A stretch of DNA of 64,000 bases, from contig CM034310.1 of NCBI GenBank assembly GCA_019925795.1, positions 11,924,764-11,988,763 of the forward strand. Direction: 5' to 3'. The position numbers and the translations under genes are program-made. The stretch is from Dendrobium chrysotoxum. Taxonomy: Eukaryota > Streptophyta > Magnoliopsida > Asparagales > Orchidaceae. Below the pieces are notes generated by a model, which saw only the letters and a program-made list of their open reading frames with translations, was not told the DNA's origin and made no database searches. This document shows positions 1 to 13,476 of this stretch, one piece after another (within the stretch, counting starts at the first letter, position 1; every line of letters starts with the position of its first letter).

Positions 1-184
1 CGATATTTTGACGGGGGTCCAAAATAAGACCTCTACAAATTTTTTTAGATACCGGCCAAATTATTCAAGAATGAAATGAATAATATAACCGGCGGAAGAA
101 AGGTAGTTACAACCCATGCCAAGCACAAGTATACTACCGATGTAAGGGTACAAAATCACTGCTAAAGATGGAGAGAGGATAGTG

Positions 185-202
185 TCCCCAGCGGAGTCGC
201 CA
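185..202 (-). other. Primer binding site, tRNA-Arg type (Ty3/gypsy, Tat-like)
   Basis: The + strand reads TCCCCAGCGGAGTCGCCA. As I recall it, this is the 3' end of plant tRNA-Arg(ACG) plus CCA, so the minus strand carries a matching primer site (TGGCGACTCCGCTGGGGA). Tat/Ogre-type Ty3/gypsy elements are known to use tRNA-Arg. In this orientation the 5' LTR lies to the right, possibly starting with the TG at 212-213, and the internal region lies in 1-184 and beyond the window. A degenerate plus-strand version sits at 46039-46056. A tRNA gene is excluded because no tRNA body precedes the match. Confidence 0.72.
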
Positions 203-754
203 GAAAAACCTTGGTGGGAAAATTTATGTCACCACGCAGATTTTGTGTTCTCCTATTTTGTAATCGAATACTGCATTAAGAATAAAGTACAGTCTCGGGA
301 GACTGACGCAATATTCTATAATGGATTCAATATCAAAATAGGGTTTTAGAAAATAATATTTCTATAGTCAAACACAATCCTATGAATAACATATCATCTT
401 GAGAGATGAACACAAAATTCTATAGAATGTATTTAAAAATAGAAATATAGTTTTGAAAAGTTCATCCATCCCTTTATTTAGGTGTAATAAGAAGAATATT
501 GTATCATCTGAAAAGACGAACATAACATTCTTCAAATACACCCAAAAGAAAGAATGGGTTTTATAAAAGTCATCATTTCTAAAATTGAACATAATAAATA
601 GAATATTATATTACCTGCAAAGATAATAATAATATTCTATAAATATGTTTAAAGTTAGAAATGAGGTTTTAAAACATGTCTGCGTTCCCAAAGATTTTTC
701 CCTTATTTTATAAAAAAATAAAATAAGGTTTATTTTAATCTGGGATTCTCAAAT

Positions 755-801
755 CCCTATAGGGGCAAGCCCCTATAGTTAATTACATCCTAGGAGGGGT
801 A
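755..801 (-). repeat. LTR block shared with 45819-45857 (inverted orientation)
   Basis: The reverse complement contains TAATTAACTATAGGGGCTT flanked by related sequence, which also occurs on the + strand at 45819-45857. It includes a perfect inverted repeat at 757-778 with 10-bp arms (CTATAGGGGC / GCCCCTATAG) around AA. The shared block links the left end of the window with the LTR region of the gypsy element on the right. Confidence 0.6.
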
Positions 802-2779
802 CTCCTAAGAAAACTCTCGATTAAAGCAGTGATTTCGTATCCTTTGATTACAAAGTAGAAGGCAAGAAAAGAAGTGAGAATTTTCAAAGAGAAAGCTCAA
901 CATTGAACATTTATTAACGAGTCAAAGGAAGAAAAGTAGGAGGTGTCGGATTCTGAGAAGCTCAGAGGCAACCTCAGTTTATCCTATGTTGGGCTTTACA
1001 TTTTAAGAGAGAAAATTTTTAGGTTTGAATTGACATTTTATTAGAAATTTGGGATTTTATTCCCGAAGGGTGAGGACTTAAGATTCACAAATCTGCCTCA
1101 GAACCTAAGTCTAAATTGGGTACTACAAAGTAGTGACCCGAACCTGACTAATGCAGTGCAAATCTGGACTTACCCCGGCCTGGATTGGGGAGCCAGCTAA
1201 CCACCTAGGCGCTTCAAATCCATGTGTCCAGTCTCTTATGAAAGATGGGTAGGGATGTTATTTAAGTTTTGAGGAATCGGGGCCGACATCTAAGACAAAA
1301 TCTAATTGGCCCCTTTACTTATGTAGGGTAAATGATGCCTAGGAGCATAATGCAATTAAAATTTTAGACTCTTTTAATTTGTATCTAATGCAATGCATGC
1401 TAATTGACTCGAATGCATAAAATGATTTATGAAGCAGTTTTAAAATCAGGCTTAGAAAATAAATTTTTCCCTAGAGATTGCACAACATCCCCTTGACAGA
1501 ACTGCACCCTAATAGGTCAGGTGGTCTGCCAGAACCCGCAGGCGGGGAGGTGCCTAACAAGGAAGAGAAAGTAATAATATGATTATGCTGACTCTCGGCG
1601 GTCCGAGCTTACTTCTTAGATTCGTTAGAGTTTCTATGTGAGCCTAAAAAATTTTATTTTTAAATTTCAAGTAGAAAAAGTTTATCGTGATCCTTACCAA
1701 AAAACACTCCGATGCGTATCCAGGCTAAAACAAAATACGGCATGCAAGAGTCCTTAAAAAAAAAACTAGTGCACAAACAAAGTAAACACTCAAATTAAAT
1801 TATCCAAAAAAAAATAATGTTCAATGTCCAGTTTATTTACAACCCAGGGTTTACTGAAAAAGTAAAGTGGCCGGGCACCACTGACAACAAACCCGGATTC
1901 TAATCCTAAGACTGACGCAAGTGATTTCAAAATGGGATATACTTTTCTTTTTATCTTCATTTCTTCGTCTTCTTCATCTTCACTTTTTGTCTTCTTTCCT
2001 TTACAAGCTTCTTGGATCTGCTACGAGTTCCTTGGTTCCGCTACGAGCTTCTTGGTTCCGCTACGAGCTCCTTGGGTCCGCCGGGCCTGGATATCCAAAT
2101 GAAAAGAAACTCATCCCGGAAGGGGTATTTTCTTTTCTCTTTGGATATTAGAACCACCCTAACTTGGCTTTCCAAATAGAAGAGAATACTCCCCTAAGGG
2201 ACATTCTCCTCTCTTTGGATTCTGAGTTGGGTGTGATATCCCACTTTTGAATCACTTTCACAACATTTGACTTTAACAAATAATTACATTTACATTACAT
2301 TCCAGAAAGAAAAAGAAAATCTAGACACACCTGCAAGGTTATCCTAGACATTTATAATAAAACCATTCCCAAGCAGTTATATATTCAAATTAAATTTATC
2401 AGCCACACTTGGCCATGCTCTTTTAATTTTAAAGGGGCTTAGCATTTTCTGAAGCACCTGCAGAAATTTTATGTTAATTTAAATCTTTAATTTGCCCCCT
2501 TTTTATTTAATCCTGCACGAGCATGGCCACCTGCATAAGATTCTGTGAGCATCCAGATAGTTCCTAACCTAGGGGTAATCTATCGCCCATCACATCATAT
2601 CATAGAGAGCAATAAAAATAAACAAACACTCAATGTCAATCATACAAGCATGCAATGAAAACCGAGAAAGCCCGTCACACAACAGCAAGAAAGTAAACAC
2701 CGGCCTAACCTAGAGCTAGAATTGGTTGTCCTAGCAAACAAATCTAAGTGTGTGCGGTAGGCTGTGTGGTTTAGATATA

Positions 2780-3400
2780 TCCTGAGTTTATTATTAGTTA
2801 AAGTTATCTAATTGATTTAAATTGATTTTTTTGAAAGGTCAAAGAGAATTTTAGTTCAGATTTAAGTTTTCGTGTCTTTACTGTTTTGGAGTTTGTTTTA
2901 GATTAAATTTTGATTGTTAAAGTTGATTAATAGGGTTTTGTTATTTAGTCATTTGAGTTAACCATTTTCTTTTAGATTATTTTAATTAATGATTTATTGA
3001 ATTTTTAATAATTTATTAAACATTTTAATATTTTGTTAATCTTAAATCGTTTATTGGAATTTTAATTGACTTATTAGAGTGTTAGTGTTTTATTAAAAAT
3101 TTAATGATTTTATTTGATTTGTTAATAATTTATTAAATTGTTGATGATTTATTAAAGTTTGAAAAATTTTATTTAGTTATTATTTGATTATAAGATTATT
3201 AATACATTAATTAGATCCCATTTTATTTTTATGTTCAAATTTAATCTCCTAGTGTTATGTGTGTTAATTATGACTTAGTTATTAGAGGTTATGTGATTTT
3301 CATATATTTTTATTTGGATTATCATTAGTGTATTTGAAATTCTCCTTAATTAATTATTTAAGTTTAATTAGAGTTGATTAAGGTTGTATTAATAACATAC
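2780..3400. repeat. AT-rich degenerate repeat zone
   Basis: Variants of AATAATTTATTAAA and GATTTATTGAATTTTTAAT recur irregularly with very little GC. I see no ORF. It probably forms part of the non-coding LTR body. No function can be assigned. Confidence 0.4.
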
Positions 3401-4149
3401 AATAATCCTAAGGGGAATGTCACTAAGTTTTCTATGTTATGTATTTCTACCCTAAAGTGTGCAGGCATCCTAAGTCTAAGTTCTCTAGGACTCAATCCTT
3501 AATTTTTGTCCTTAGATGTCACTAATGTTATACGGAATGAAAAGAATTTTGTTATCACTAACCCTTATAACTATGCGCATGTGTAAAGAGGTTTAAGGAT
3601 CTAAAATAAAATAAATAATCCTAATAAAATTGAAGTTGCTACGGGGACCTAGAAGGGAGGAGTTCGCACAAAACATACCACGGCCTCCTAGGGGCTTTCT
3701 AAGTTTTAAGAAAACTTACGACACCGGGGGCTATGACCCGGTGGATTACGCCCGTAGCACCTCTACCCGGTTGGATAGAGGCGACTGACACCTTTAATCT
3801 ACTTCCTCTTGTTCACTTGATTGGTACCGTTCCTCGCAATTCATGCAAATAAATACAAGAAAATAAGGATTAGAAACACATTTAATAATTAATAATGAAA
3901 TGATTAAAAATTTACTAAAAATAAAAAAAAACGTACCTTTCTTCGGGCTTGAAGGCCGGCACAAGCTGTCTACCTTTTAAACTGTTCACTTTTGAAAGCA
4001 CACTTTCTATTTTTCCAACCCTCACTTCGAGACACAAGAAGGGAGAAGTAGAAGAGGGAGAAAGAGAGGGTATAGAGAGAAAGAGAGAGGGGCATTGCTT
4101 TTTTTTAAAACTTTCATTCCTAATAAATATCCAACTCACTCATTCTCCA

Positions 4150-4580
4150 TCGTAAACCATTTTCTTATCTCCTTTTCCAAAACTCATACACTTTCCACTT
4201 CTCAAAACACACAAACACACTTCCTAGTAAATCAATACACTTTTACTTTTTAAAACATACACTTGTCACTTTTCAAATATCACCCATTTTTTACCATTCA
4301 AAAACACACATCTTTCCAAACTCACACTTTTCTTTATTCAAAGTTTAAATATTTCACTATTCAACAAACACACTTCACCATTCAAAGATCACACACTTCA
4401 ATCACTTATCACAAACATACGATTCACTCTTCACAATCACCTTTCTAAAAAAAAAAGAAATTCACTTTTCACTACTCAAAGTTCATATATTTTACTATTC
4501 AACATAACCTCTTTTCAAAACACTTTATCTTTCAAAATCACTCATTTCATTTAAGAATAACAATACAAAGTTTACTTTTC
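4150..4580. repeat. G-depleted CA/CT-rich degenerate repeat
   Basis: The + strand is almost without G for about 430 bp and is built from variants of TTCACTATTCAAA, ACACACTTC and CACTTTTCAAA. The spacing is irregular, so this is a decayed tandem repeat rather than a clean microsatellite. Short open frames here are compositional. Confidence 0.5.
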
Positions 4581-5989
4581 CAACCCCTTTTCCTTTTTTT
4601 TTTTTTTAATATAAAGAGATATCGAGTATGTTCAACATGAGGCACGACCTTGCAGAACATCTCCCATCAAATATTTTCCACCATAATTCCACATGTGCCT
4701 ACTTCCCAACTCAAGATCTTTACCAAAAGTAGTTTTAAAAGAGATAGAAGATGTGCTGCAAAACTCAAGAGAGTATTCCAACCATTATGCAGCAATCTCA
4801 TACTTGGGCCTATGAAAAAAAAAACTTATATTTAAATCACATGAAAATTCTCCGACTTTTCTCCAATTTAAAACAAGCTTAAACTTTTCTTTCCAGCAAG
4901 ATCCTTGAAACAAATATGAAGACATGGCCATCTAAAGCAAGAAGTGGAAACCCACATTTTTGAATAATAAATAAAAAAAATCAGTAAATCTCAAGGATGA
5001 GAGAATAAGATTCTTGAATCCTTATTATTTTGGTTTCAAATCAAATGTCAATACAAAATATTCATAACTCCTTGCTGTCAAAGAAATACCACTAAACTTT
5101 CATAAAGAAAACCCAAAGAGCCGAGAGAGTAAGGGAAAGAATTTTTGACATTTTGTAACAACTATAAAGTCAATTTCGATGAACAGTATTATATTACATC
5201 ACAAGGACAAACTTAGCATGTATACTTATATAAAAGACATAGTCAAGTATTGATTTTAACACTTTGCAACGTGACGAGATAATTTCGTTATTTTACATTT
5301 CCCTTTTTTCTTTATGAAAGCAACACAGTTTGTAGAGTAAATGTGACATTTCTTCATTTTATCTTATAAGATAAATAAATAAGAATACGACGCTTTTGCA
5401 TTTTCTCAATCTCTCGAGATCAGTCAATAATGATAGAATCTCTTTATGGAGGAGTAGTTTAGAATAAACTAAAACAAATCTCATTGGAACCTCCTATCAG
5501 GATCCAAACCAATTTCACACATATATGCTATCTTTTCATCTGCCAAATAAATATATGATAAGGAGTTTAGTGTTTGCATAATCCATCGGATAGATGATAA
5601 TAACCTCTCTTTATGAACTTGAAACTTCAAGGGAAGAGAAAACCCCATGCATTGGAATCGAAAGAAAAGCATTCCATCAAGGTAGAACTTATAGAGATAG
5701 TCACATGAAAATCATATAGAACAATAAATCTCACAGATTTTCATAACTTCTCTAAATACCAAGAGAGAAAGAAAGTTAATTTTGCTTCAGATTTTAACAA
5801 GAAAATCTCAGATTATCCTTTTCAATGCTTTAATTTTAAATGCAGAAAGATTAGTCAAGAATGAAAGAAGGAGAAAAATATTGGGAAGAAAAGAGTAAAG
5901 AAATGAAGAAGGAGAAGATAGGAAGAAGAGGAAGAAGATTTACCACTCCTTGTTTCTTTTAACCGAGCAAATCGCAGGCGAGATGGAGG

Positions 5990-6440
5990 CACGGATGAGG
6001 CTGGGGCTTGCGACGGCGTCGACTAGGCTGGCAATAGGCGGGAGAGAGGAGCGAACCTTCGGCTAGGATTGCTGTCCACACGAGCGAGGGAGATGGAGGA
6101 GGGGTTTCAGTCGGCTAGGGCAGATGGCGAGAGAGGCGAACGGGCTTGGGCTTCGGTTCTGCGAACTGGGAGGCGACGAAGCGAAAGGGAGAGGCGAACG
6201 GGCTTCTCACGTGAGCGAGAGAGGAGACAGAGGGGCGGGCTAGAGCTTCTTGCGAACTGCTGGGGAGAGACCGGCTGGGTTTCGCTTCTTGAAATCTCTT
6301 GCCAATCAGGAGCAGACGGAGAGGGAGAGGGGATTTCGTGCGAACCAACAGAGCGAGGGAGCCGAGGGTAGTTTGCGAAAAATGAGAGCGTGCCCCTGGA
6401 TTCGGGCGGTTTCCGAAAATAAGAGGGAGAGATAGAGATC
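5990..6440 (-). promoter_or_regulatory. CpG-rich segment, possible LTR promoter/leader
   Basis: This segment is clearly richer in GC and CpG than its AT-rich surroundings. On the minus strand it begins with CT-rich sequence (CTCTATCTCTCCCTC) and continues as GC-rich leader-like DNA, as seen downstream of transcription starts in long plant gypsy LTRs. Two overlapping minus-strand open frames (6107-6493 and 6115-6486) and plus-strand frames exist in the same DNA, which is expected when stops are rare in GC-rich sequence. I see no protein family in them. It could instead be the first exon of a host gene, but no supporting splice structure or domain is visible. Confidence 0.25.
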
Positions 6441-7140
6441 GTGGGATGGGGTTGGTTTGAACCGGCCCAATCAAACCCAAAACCACTTCTCAATTCAAAT
6501 CAACGGCTACGATCTATTCAAGCTTTAAAGAGGTGTTTAAGGGCTGATTTGATTAAAATGAAGTTGAACCAGATTCTATTAGATGCAGACTTGGGACTTC
6601 AATTATTCGAGTGAATTTGAATTAAACGAAGTCGTCAGCGTTGAATTAAATCTATTTAACTTCATATTGCATTGATTTGCATAGACATGTTTCGATCGAC
6701 GTCAATTTGTCTTTAATCATTTCGAGACGAGTTAGTTTAATTCAAATCATGTTTAAATTGAGTGATTTCAAATAGATTGACGCCGATTTGAGTTGAGTTG
6801 ATTTGGGTTCAGTTTGGAGCCATCAAGTTGAGTCGATGCAACATTACTAGGTATCCACCTGAGGGGAGTCCTGAAGGCAACGTCTACACTAGGCTACGAA
6901 GACCTAGGTGCTATAGTTGATTCTGGGGAAATTGACGTTGAATGATGAGGTCAACAGCTCTCTCTTTCTCTCTCTCATTAATTCTATTTCTCCATCATTC
7001 TCCCTCTTGCTCTATCTCCCTCTTTCTCTCTCTCTCTCTCTCTCTTATTTTTTTCTAATTCTCCATCATTCTCCCTCTCTCTCCTCTCTCTCATTATTTC
7101 TAATTCTCCATCATTCTCCCTCTCTCTCCTCTCTCTCATT

Positions 7141-8101
7141 ATTTCTAATTCTCCATCGTTCTCCCTCTTGCTCTATCTCCCTCTTTCTCTACCCTCCCAA
7201 ATTATTTCTAATTCTCTATCATTCTCCCACTTGCTCTATCTCCCTCTTTCTCTCTGTATCTCTCTTGCTCTATCTCTCTCTATCTTTCTCTCTCTCCCTC
7301 TCTTTATTCTAATTCTCCAACATTCTCCCTCCTGCTCTCTCTCTCTCTCTCTCACACTCTCTCTCTTTCTCTCTCTCTCTTTTTCTAATTCTCCATCAAT
7401 ATCCCTCTTGCTCTCTCTCCCCTCTCTCTCTCTGTCGCTCTCTCTCTTTCTCCCTCTCTCATTATTTATAATTCTCTATAATTCTCCCTATTGCTCTATC
7501 TCCCTCTTTCTCACTCTATCTTGCTCAATTTCTCTCTCTCTCTCCCACTCATTATTTCCAATTCACCATCATTCTCCCTCTTCCTCTCTCACTCTCTCTA
7601 ATTGTCCATCATTCTCACTTTTGCTTTATCTCCCTCTTTCTATCTCTCTTTCTCTCTCTCTCCCCCCCACTCTCTCATTATTTCTAATTCTCCATCATTC
7701 TCACTCTTTCTCTCTCTCTCTCTCTCTTTCTCGCTCTATCTCTCTCCCTCTCTCCCTCTCTCCTTATTTCTAATTCTACATCATTCTCTCTCTTGCTCTA
7801 TTCCATATCTCTCTCTCCCTTTCTCTCTCTTTCTCTGTTGCTCTCTCTCCCCACTCTCCCTCTCTCCCATGTTATTTCTAATTCTCTATCATTCTCACTC
7901 TTATTCTATCTCCCTCTCCCTCTCTCTCTCTCTTGTTCTATCTCTCTCTCCTTTCTCTCTCCTATCTCCCTCTCTTTCTCTCTCATTATTCCTAATTCTC
8001 CATCATTCTCCCTCTCTCTCTCCATATCTTCTGTCTCTCTCTCTCTCCCTCTCATTATTTCTAATTCTCTATCATTCTCCCTCTTGCTCTATCTCCCTCT
8101 T

Positions 8102-8132
<31 letters not shown>

Positions 8133-8590
8133 TTATTTCTAATTCTCTATACTTCTCCCTCTTTCTCTTTCTCTCTCACACATTATTTTTAATTCTCCAT
8201 CATTCTCCCTCTTGCTCTATCTCCCTCTTTCTACCACTCTCTCTCTCCCTCTTTCTGTCTCTCCCTCTCTCTCTATCTCTCTCTATTTCTCTCTCTCTCT
8301 CTCCCTCTCTCATTACTTCTAAATCTCCATCTTTCTCCCTCTTGCTCTATCTCCCATTTTCTCCCTCTCTCTCCCTTGCCCTATCTTGCTCTATCTCTCT
8401 CTCCCTCTCTCATTATTTCTAATTCTCCATCATTCTCCCTCTTGCTCTATCTCTCTCTCTTTCTCTCCCTTTCCCTCTCTCATTATTTCAAATTCTCCAT
8501 CATTTTCCCTCCTACTCTATCTCCCTCTCTCTCAGTCTCACTCTCTGCCTCTCTCTCCCTCTCTCCCTCTTTCTCTTTCTTGCAATCTCC

Positions 8591-8621
<31 letters not shown>

Positions 8622-11431
8622 CTTCTCCCGTACTCTCTCATTATTTCTAATTCTCCATCATTCTCCCTCTTGCTCTCTCTCTCTCTCTCTCTCTTTCTCT
8701 CCCTTTCCCTCTCTCATTATTTCAAATTCTCCATCATTTTCCCTCCTACTCTATCTCCTCTCTCTCACTCTCACTCTCTTCCTCTCTCTCCCTCTCTTCC
8801 TCTTTCTCTTTCTTGCAATCTCCCTCTCTTTCTCTCCCTCTCTTTCTCTCCGTCTCCCGTACTCTCTCATTATTTCTAATTCTCTATCATATTCTCCCTC
8901 CTCTCTCTCCCTCTCTCATTTTTTCTAATTCCACACAATTCTCCCTCTTACTCTATTCTCCCACTCTCTCTCTCCCTCTTTCTGTCTCTCCCTCTCTCTC
9001 TATCTCTCTCTTTCTCTATCTCTCTCTCCCTCTCTCATTACTTCTAATTCACCATCATTCTACATGTTGCTCTATCTTCCTCTTTTTATCTCTCTCTTGC
9101 TTTCTCTCTCTCTATCTCTCCTATTCTCCCTTCTCATTATTTCTAATTCTCCATCATTCTCCCTCTTGCTCTATCTACCTCTCTCTATATCTCTCTTTCT
9201 CTCCCTTTCCCCTCATTATTTCTAATTCTCCATCATTCTCCCTCTTTCTCTATCTCTCTCTCTCTAGCTCTCTCTGTCCCTCTCTCATTATTTTTAATTC
9301 TCCATCATTCTCCTCCTTGTTCTATCTCCCTCCTTCTTTGTCTCTCTTGCTCTCTTCCTCTCCCTCTCCCTCTACCTCTCCCATTATTTGTAATTCACCA
9401 TCATTCTCCCTCTTGCTCTCTCTCTCTCTCTCTCTCTATCATTATTTCTAATTCTCCATCTTTCTCCCTTTTTCTCTATTCCTCTTTTTGTCTCTTCCCT
9501 CTTTCTCTCTCTTTTTCTCTCCCTCTCTATCCACCCTATCTCTCTCTCTCTCTCAATTATTTCTAATTCCCTAAAATTCTCCCTCTTACTCTATCTCCCT
9601 CTCTCTCTCTATATGTCTCTCTTTCTCTCTCTCTCCTATCTCTCTCCCGCTCTTATCTCTCTGTCTCCCAAATCTATCTCTCTTTCTCTCTATCTCTCTC
9701 TTCCCTCTCTCATTAGTTCTAATTCTCCATCATTCTCCCTCTTGCTCTATCTCCCTCTCCCTCTCTCTCTTGCTCTCTCTAAGTTCAGCTCTCTATGTCT
9801 CTCTCTCCCTCTCTCATTATTTCTAATTCTCTATCATTCTCCCTCTTTCCCTATCTCCCTCTTTTTATCTCTCTCTTGCCCTTTTCCTCTCTCCCTCTCT
9901 CTCTCACACACTCTCTCTCCCACTCTCATTATTTCTAATTCTCCATCATTATCCCTTTTACTCTATCTCACTCTTTCTATCTCTCTCTTGCCCTCTTTCT
10001 CGCTCTCTCTCTCTCTCTTTCTCCCTCAGTCATTATTTCTAATTCTCCATCATTCTCCCTCTTGCTCTATCTTCTTCTTTCTATCTCTCTTGCTCTCTCT
10101 CTCCCTATCTCATTAATTCTATTTCTCCATCATTCTCCCTCTTGCTCTATCTCCCTCTTTCTCTCTCTCTCTATATCTCTCTCTCCCTCTCTTATTTTTT
10201 TCTAATTCTCCATCATTCTCCCTCTCTCTCCTCTCTCTCATTATTTCTAATTCTCCATCATTCTCGCTCTTGCTCTATCTCCCTCTTTCTCTACCCTCTC
10301 TCATTATTTCTAATTCAACATAATTCTCCCTCTTGCTCTATCTGCCTCTTTCTCTCTCTATCTCTCTTACTCTATCTCCCTCTTTCTCACTCTATCTTGC
10401 TCTATTTCTCTCTCTCTCTCTCCCACTCATTATTTCCAATTCACCATCATTCTCCCTCTTCCTCTCTCACTCTCACTATTTTAATTGTCCATCATTCTCA
10501 CTTTTGCTTTATCTCCCTCTTTCTATGTCTCTTTGTCTCTCTCTCTCCCCCTCTCTCTCTCGCTCATTATTTGTAATTCTCCATCATTCTCCCTTTTGCT
10601 CTCTATCCCACTCTCTCTCTCTATCTGTCTCTCTCCCCCCTCTCTCATTATTTCTAATTCTCCATCTTTCTCCCTCTTGCTCTATCTCCCATTTTCTCTC
10701 TCTCTCTCCCTTGCCCTATCTTGCTCTATCTCTCTCTCCCTCTCTCATTATTTCTAATTCTCCATCATTCTCCCTCTTGCTCTATCTCCCTCTTTCTCTC
10801 TCCATCTCTTATTTTTTTCTAATTCTCCATCATTCTCCCTCTCTCTCTCCTCTCTCTTATTATTTCTAATTCTCCATCATTTTCTCTCTTGCTCTATCTC
10901 CCTCTTTCTCCACCCTCTCTCATTATTTCTAATTCTCCATCATTCTCCCTCTTGCTCTATCTGCCCTTTCTCTCTCTATATCTCTTGCTCTATCTCTCTC
11001 TATCTTTCTCTCACTTCTCTCTCTCTCTCTCCCTCTCATTATTCTAATTCTCCAACATTCTCCATCTTGCTCTCTATCTCTCTCACTCTCTCTTTCTCTC
11101 TCTCTTTCTTTATTTCTAATTCTCCATCATTCTCCCTCTTGCTCAATCTCCCTCTTTCTCTCTCTCTCCCACTCTCAATATTTCTAATTCTCCATTATTC
11201 TCCCTATTAGTGTATCTCCCTCTTTATATCTCTCTCTTGCCCTCTTTCTTGCGCTCTCTCTCTCTCTCCCACTCCTGTCCCTCTCTCTCCGTCTCTCATT
11301 ATTTCAAATTCTCCATCATTCTCCCTCTTTCTCTATCTTCTTCTTTCCTTCTCTCTTGCTCTCTCTCTCCCTCTCTCATTAATTATATTTTTCCATCATT
11401 CTCCCTCTTGCTCTATCTCCCTCTTTCTCTA

Positions 11432-11463
<32 letters not shown>

Positions 11464-11896
11464 CCTCTCTTCTCTCCCTCTCTTATATTTTTCTAATTCT
11501 CCATCATTCTCCTCTCTCCCTCGTCTCATTATTTCTAATTCTCCATCATTCTCCCTCTTGTTCTATGTCCTTCTTTCTCCACCTCTCTCATTATTTCTAA
11601 TTCTCCATCATTCTCCCTCTTGCTCTATCTCCCTTTATCTTGCTCTCTTTCACTCTCTCTCTCTCTCCCTCAAATTATTTCTAATTCACCATCATTCTCC
11701 CTCTTCCTCTCTCACACTCTCTTTCATTATTTCTAATTGTCCATCATTCTCACTTGTGCTCTATCTCCCTCTTTCTGTCTCTCTTTCTCTCTCGCTCCTC
11801 CTCTCTCTCTCTACTTATTTCTAATTCTCCATCATTCTCCCTCATGCTCTCTATCCCACTCTCTCTCTCTGTCTCTCTCTCCCCCCTCTCTCATTA
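7141..11896 (+). repeat. Higher-order repeat unit A of the left satellite arm
   Basis: Distinctive variants occur in the same order in 7141-10612 and 11897-15453. Examples are the block ACCCTCCCAAATTATT, the TTGCAATCTCCC variants near 8580, AAGTTCAGCTCTCTATG near 9780, and the AACATAATTCTCCC variant near 10320. The offset grows from about 4.76 to 4.84 kb because of small indels in the CT spacers. Unit A therefore spans about 4756 bp if the second copy begins at 11897. Confidence 0.8.
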
Positions 11897-13444
11897 TTTC
11901 TAATTCTCCATCGTTCTCCCTCTTTCTCTACCCTCCCAAATTATTTCTAATTCTCTATCATTCTCCCACTTGCTCTATCTCCCTCTTTCTCTCTGTATCT
12001 CTCTTGCTCTATCTCTCTCTATCTTTCTCTCTCTCCCTCTCATTATTCTAATTCTCCAACATTCTCCCTCTTGCTCTCTCTCTCTCTCTCACACTCTCTC
12101 TCTTTCTCTCTCTCTTTTTTTCTAATTCTCCATCAATATCCCTCTTGCTCTCTCTCTCCCTCTCTCTCTCTGTCGCTCTCTCTCTTTCTCCCTCTCTCAT
12201 TATTTATAATTCTCTATAATTCTCCCTATTGCTCTATCTCCCTCTTTCTCACTCTATCTTGCTCAATTTCTCTCTCTCTCTCTCACTCATTATTTCCAAT
12301 TCACCATCATTCTCCCTCTTCCTCTCTCACTCTCTCTCATTATTTCTAATTGTCCATCATTCTCACTTTTGCTTTATCTCCCTCTTTCTATCTCTCTTTC
12401 TCTCTCTCTCCCCCCCCCACTCTCTCATTATTTCTAATTCTCCATCATTCTCACTCTTTCTCTCTCTCTCTCTCTCTTTCTCGCTCTATCTCTCTCCCTC
12501 TCTCCCTCTCTCCTTATTTCTAATTCTACATCATTCTCTCTCTTGCTCTATTCCATATCTCTCTCTCAATCTCTCTCTCGTTATTTCTAATTCTCCAGCA
12601 TTCTCCCTATTTCTCTCTCCCCACTCTCCCTCTCTCCCATGTTATTTCTAATTCTCTATCATTCTCACTCTTATTCTATCTCCCTCTCCCTCTCTCTCTC
12701 TCTCTTCTTCTATCTCTCTCTCCTTTCTCTCTCCTATCTCCCTCTCTTTCTCTCTCATTATTCCTAATTCTCCATCATTCTCCCTCTCTCTCTCCATATC
12801 TTCTGTCACTCTCTCTCTCCCTCTCATTATTTCTAATTCTCTATCATTCTCCCTCTTGCTCTATCTCCCTCTTTCTCTCTCTTTCTCTCTCTCTCTTCTC
12901 TCTCATTATTTCTAATTCTCTATCATTCTCCCTCTTGCTCTATCTCCCTCTTTCTCTCTCTTTCTCTCTCATTATTTCTAATTCTCTATACTTCTCCCTC
13001 TTTCTCTTTCTCTCTCACACATTATTTTTAATTCTCCATCATTCTCCCTCTTTCTACCACTCTCTCTCCCTCTTTCTACCACTCTCTCTCTCCCTCTTTC
13101 TGTCTCTCCCTCTCTCTCTCTATCTCTCTCTATTTCTCTCTCTCTCTCTCTCCCTCTCTCATTACTTCTAAATCTCCATCTTTCTCCCTCTTGCTCTATC
13201 TCCCATTTTCTCCCTCTCTCTCCCTTGCCCTATCTTGCTCTATCTCTCTCTCCCTCTCTCATTATTTCTAATTCTCCATCATTCTCCCTCTTGCTCTATC
13301 TCTCTCTCTTTCTCTCCCTTTCCCTCTCTCATTATTTCAAATTCTCCATCATTTTCCCTCCTACTCTATCTCCCTCTCTCTCAGTCTCACTCTCTACCTC
13401 TCTCTCCCTCTCTCCCTCTTTCTCTTTCTTGTAATCTCCCTCTC

Positions 13445-13476
<32 letters not shown>

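Larger units (their letters stand above)
212..6956 (-). mobile_element. Probable very long LTR of a minus-strand Tat-type gypsy element
   Basis: The stretch has no convincing coding sequence. It follows (on the minus strand it precedes) the tRNA-Arg primer site, which places an LTR here. A block at 755-801 is shared in inverted orientation with 45819-45857, inside the probable LTR of the plus-strand Tat element, which supports LTR identity. Contents include a perfect hairpin (757-778), an AT-rich degenerate zone (about 2780-3400), a G-poor zone (4150-4580) and a CpG-rich segment (about 5990-6440) that could be promoter and leader. A length near 6.7 kb would be long, but Tat/Ogre LTRs of several kb are known. 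I could not find the outer LTR end. The satellite may have truncated it, or several unrelated repeats may be present. Confidence 0.35.

Noticed and set aside
185..202. Possible tRNA-Arg gene
   Set aside because: Only the 3' acceptor/T-arm end is present. No anticodon arm or 5' half precedes it, so it is a retroelement primer site.
6107..6493. Two overlapping minus-strand frames of 123-128 codons
   Set aside because: They lie in a short CpG-rich segment where stops are rare in all frames. No domain or consistent codon signal.
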